A stretch of 64,000 nucleotides of DNA from Cladorhizidae sp. MBARI D1340-BT2 (lineage: Eukaryota; Porifera; Demospongiae; Poecilosclerida; Cladorhizidae), in NCBI GenBank assembly GCA_028752905.1, contig JAQNBH010000002.1, positions 31,626,738-31,690,737 of the forward strand. Direction: 5' to 3'. Below are positions 61,725 to 64,000 of the stretch, one piece after another (the stretch's first letter is position 1; the number at the start of each line of letters is the position of its first letter). The notes beneath the pieces are model-generated. The model had not been told where the DNA came from. It worked only from the letters and a program-made list of their open reading frames with translations, and searched no databases. The translations under genes and the position numbers were made by a program.

Positions 61725-62150
61725 AAGTGAGCACTCTCGGGATTAGACTACTCACTCAATTAGAACACTCACTATATTAGAACAAGAGTGGATTAGAACA
61801 GTCTCTGGACAAGAAGACTCACTCAATTAGAACAAGAGTGGATTAGAACACTTGCTGTATTAGAATACTCACTCAATTAGATCACTCACTCTATTCTAAC
61901 AAGAGTGAATTAGAACACTCGCTGGATTAGAACACTCACTATATTAGAACGAGAGTGAATTATAGAACACTTGCTGGATTAGAACACTCACTATATTAGA
62001 ACGAGAGTGGATTAGAACAGTCTCTGGACAAGAACACTCACTCAATTAGAACAAGAGTGGATTAGAGCACTCACTATATTAGAACGAGTGAATTGTAGAA
62101 CACTCGCTGGATTAGAACACTCACTATATTAGAACGAGTCGAGTGGAACA
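61725..62150. repeat. Irregular ATTAGAACACTCACTATATT repeat
   Basis: Units of 20-40 bp mixing GGATTAGAACACTCACTATA, CAATTAGAACAAGAGTG and AGTCTCTGGACAAGAA blocks, in a mosaic order. Non-coding. Confidence 0.85.
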
Positions 62151-62840
62151 GATGTTTGTTTGTTTGTTCGTTCTGTGAAAACGGACAGACAGCATTTACT
62201 ATCAAAATGGCTACGCCCCTTCCTCAACTTTTTCTTTCTTTTGGTGGACGATCACCAGGGAGTGTGGGTACATAGGTCATGGGGGAGTGTATAGGTACAT
62301 AGGTCTGAACCCACAAATCTTGGGGGAGTAGGTAAGTCTGACCCCTGGCTCAAAAAAGAAGATCCCCCCCAAAACAACAACAACAACAACAACCGAACCT
62401 CATATCCGAAGCTTATGGATAAATAGACTAATAGACCCCCGGGTGTAATACGACCCCCCGGGTGTAACATGACCCCTGGGTGTCTCCATTGTGCCAGGCA
62501 GCTAAGATGAGATGCTTTACCCATCCACAGTCCCGCCAGCCACACCCATTATGCAGATACGAACAATGAAAGTCCACACTGCCAAAATGAGATGTGGGTC
62601 CAAAGCAGGTTCATGCAGACTTGACATGACAACCATACATAAGCAGTCTCAACAAACAATTACTGTTTGGCAAGCCATGGCTTCTTCGCTCTGTCTGTGC
62701 CTTCCTCACTCCAATGATATGTTTAATTGCAAGTGTAGGAGTGAGGTTTCTAAGAGGAGAATAGCAGCCATTCTGGATAAGAAGCTTACTACTAAAGGAA
62801 GCACCTCTCTCCCCGGTAGGAAAAAATATATACACCATGT
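62151..62840. other. Stretch with short repeats and one weak ORF
   Basis: Small duplications (GGTACATAGGTC at 62268 and 62295; CCCCCGGGTGTAA near 62437 and 62456) and an (AAC)n tract near 62372-62393. The 124-codon ORF at 62512-62886 has no recognised domain and runs into the MITE, so it is doubtful. Confidence 0.4.
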
Positions 62841-62844
62841 TGAA

Positions 62845-62975
62845 TATTATTATATTCACTCGATGTTCCGTCTAGACGCTCTATAGAGACTTCATCAGGA
62901 ATAATGTGAGTTGATTATCGGGAAGGTCCGAAGGTACCGATGAACTATGTCAATAGGAGTTCGTTGAGAGTGTAC
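62845..62975. mobile_element. Palindromic-type MITE, third copy (partial)
   Basis: TATTCACTCGATGTTCCGTC, then TTCATCAGGAATAATG, then GTTGATTATCGGGAAGGT, and a terminal part that is the reverse complement of the CAATGAACTC/TTGACATA segment of the copy at 11171. The left arm is short, so the copy looks truncated on that side. Confidence 0.65.
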
Positions 62976-64000
62976 GCGAAGTTGAATGGTTTATTGGAGT
63001 GGTAGGATTATCACAGAGACACATGTTTTGGGTGTACAGTACTTGGATGTGAAGCTGCTATACATGTAGATCAACTTAATGGCTAAGCCTTGTAATCAGC
63101 ATCGGTCCATCTCCACACACGCACCGAGACAGAAAACATCCACCACGTCCAATTCTCGACGAGTTATCGATGGAAATATGAAGCGGGGGAAAAAGCATGT
63201 AATTCATGAGCCACGTGAAAGAAGCATCTGCAGGCGTACCCCTGAACAAAATGGCCGACAATGCCAAGTGTCGTTTCTGGCGATGGTGGCTTCTAGCAAT
63301 GTGGACCACCGCCAACATTACATGGGTCCTTGACCTGCGCCTAACCCGTCCATAAAATACAAACCGTGCGCTTTTTCAAATCGACCGATAGACTCGAGTA
63401 AAGATATCCTCCGAGGCGGAGGTACAGTAATTAACAACACAGAGAGGATGGTGTATATTGAAAACTACATTAGACGTGACCGCTTCCTCGCTAACCTTGT
63501 ATCGTTACTCTACGCTAATAGCCACCACCCACTCCAGCACATGTCATGTGCAATGTTGGTGCAAGGTTACAAATCCCTGCAATTCCACGCAGCGACAACA
63601 ACCACAACCCTGTTTCAGTTTCCATTCCTTCAGTTCCAGTGTTTTGCTCGGCCAATCTGTTTGGACAGCAACAGCTAACCTCGTGCACGACAACAAGCCA
63701 CGATAATGGGCATTATTTAGATACAGTGCAGCCATGGAAGAGACAGGTTGAATTCCTTACCTCCATAGGAGCACAGGCATTGCAACGCATGCTACAGTAC
63801 ATGTAGGTTTCAAACACAAGCAGCCGCCAACACTGAGCGAGGACAAGGCCATATTTTTTTTTAGTTTTCTTTCTTAAAAAAAATAAAAATAATAATAATA
63901 ATAATAAAAAATTAATTAATTTCATACTCAACACCTTCACTGATATACTAACTGTGTTTCAAGCTTCAACTCATTATTGTCAATCATTCTCGAGTTGTGA
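62976..64000. other. Window end with unassigned ORFs
   Basis: Plus-strand frames at 63079-63333 (MAKPCNQHRSISTHAPRQ), 63448-63678 and 63546-63806 (contains PAIPRSDNNHNPVSVSIP and WKRQVEFLTSIGAQ) are open, with fairly balanced composition. I see no domain, and three overlapping frames cannot all be real. One may be a first exon of a gene continuing beyond the window. A short AT-rich run is near 63850-63920. Confidence 0.25.

Overview
The window looks like a transposon- and repeat-dense stretch of an animal nuclear genome. It is AT-rich, with long microsatellites and minisatellites, single-exon genes or terminal exons, and many decayed transposable elements. A demosponge of the Amphimedon type is my best guess. 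The basis is the mix of AIG1/GIMAP-like GTPases, an RNF34/RFFL-type RING exon and LINE, hAT, Penelope-like and Ginger-like relics that resemble sponge predictions I remember. No bacterial or organellar features are visible. I found no tRNA, rRNA or CRISPR.

Layout. Region 1-9393 is segmental copy A1: a C48-protease/PHD relic, tandem repeats, a 3' LINE fragment, a near-complete R4/Dong-like LINE inserted in a (TAA)n tract, and a 445-codon GIMAP-like gene. Region 9393-21300 is a transposon graveyard: LINE-B fragments, a palindromic MITE, a Gypsy relic with integrase before reverse transcriptase plus one LTR, a CR1-like piece and a hAT relic. Region 21396-26450 holds a secreted, cysteine-rich, mucin-like gene, a LINE relic and a degenerate paralogue of the mucin-like gene. 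Region 26900-28730 has a MITE, a Penelope-like relic and a Gypsy RT scrap. Region 29556-39186 is a direct tandem duplication (B1, B2) of a Ginger-like GPY/F-C48-PHD relic. B1 is split by a 3,420-bp hAT transposon whose ends are fixed by the empty site in B2. Region 39135-44615 is copy A2, which lacks the R4-like LINE and carries the second GIMAP-like gene. Region 45275-45441 is the last exon of an RNF34/RFFL-like E3 ligase gene, next to a 2.1-kb, 29-bp minisatellite. From 48.7 kb to 62.2 kb the sequence is mostly minisatellites, including a 68-bp satellite split by an unnamed DDE-type transposon of about 2.95 kb with repeated GTAACGAAAGTAAC boxes. The last kilobase has only unassigned short ORFs.

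How it fits together. The genes likely to be functional are the two GIMAP-like GTPases, the mucin-like surface protein and the RING exon. Everything else is mobile or repetitive DNA. Paralogous empty sites (A2 for the LINE, B2 for the hAT, the satellite for the DDE element) let several insertions be delimited from this sequence alone. GT-rich microsatellites lie at the joints between B1, B2 and A2, so unequal exchange is a plausible origin. A tandem mis-join of two haplotypes in the assembly is the main alternative.
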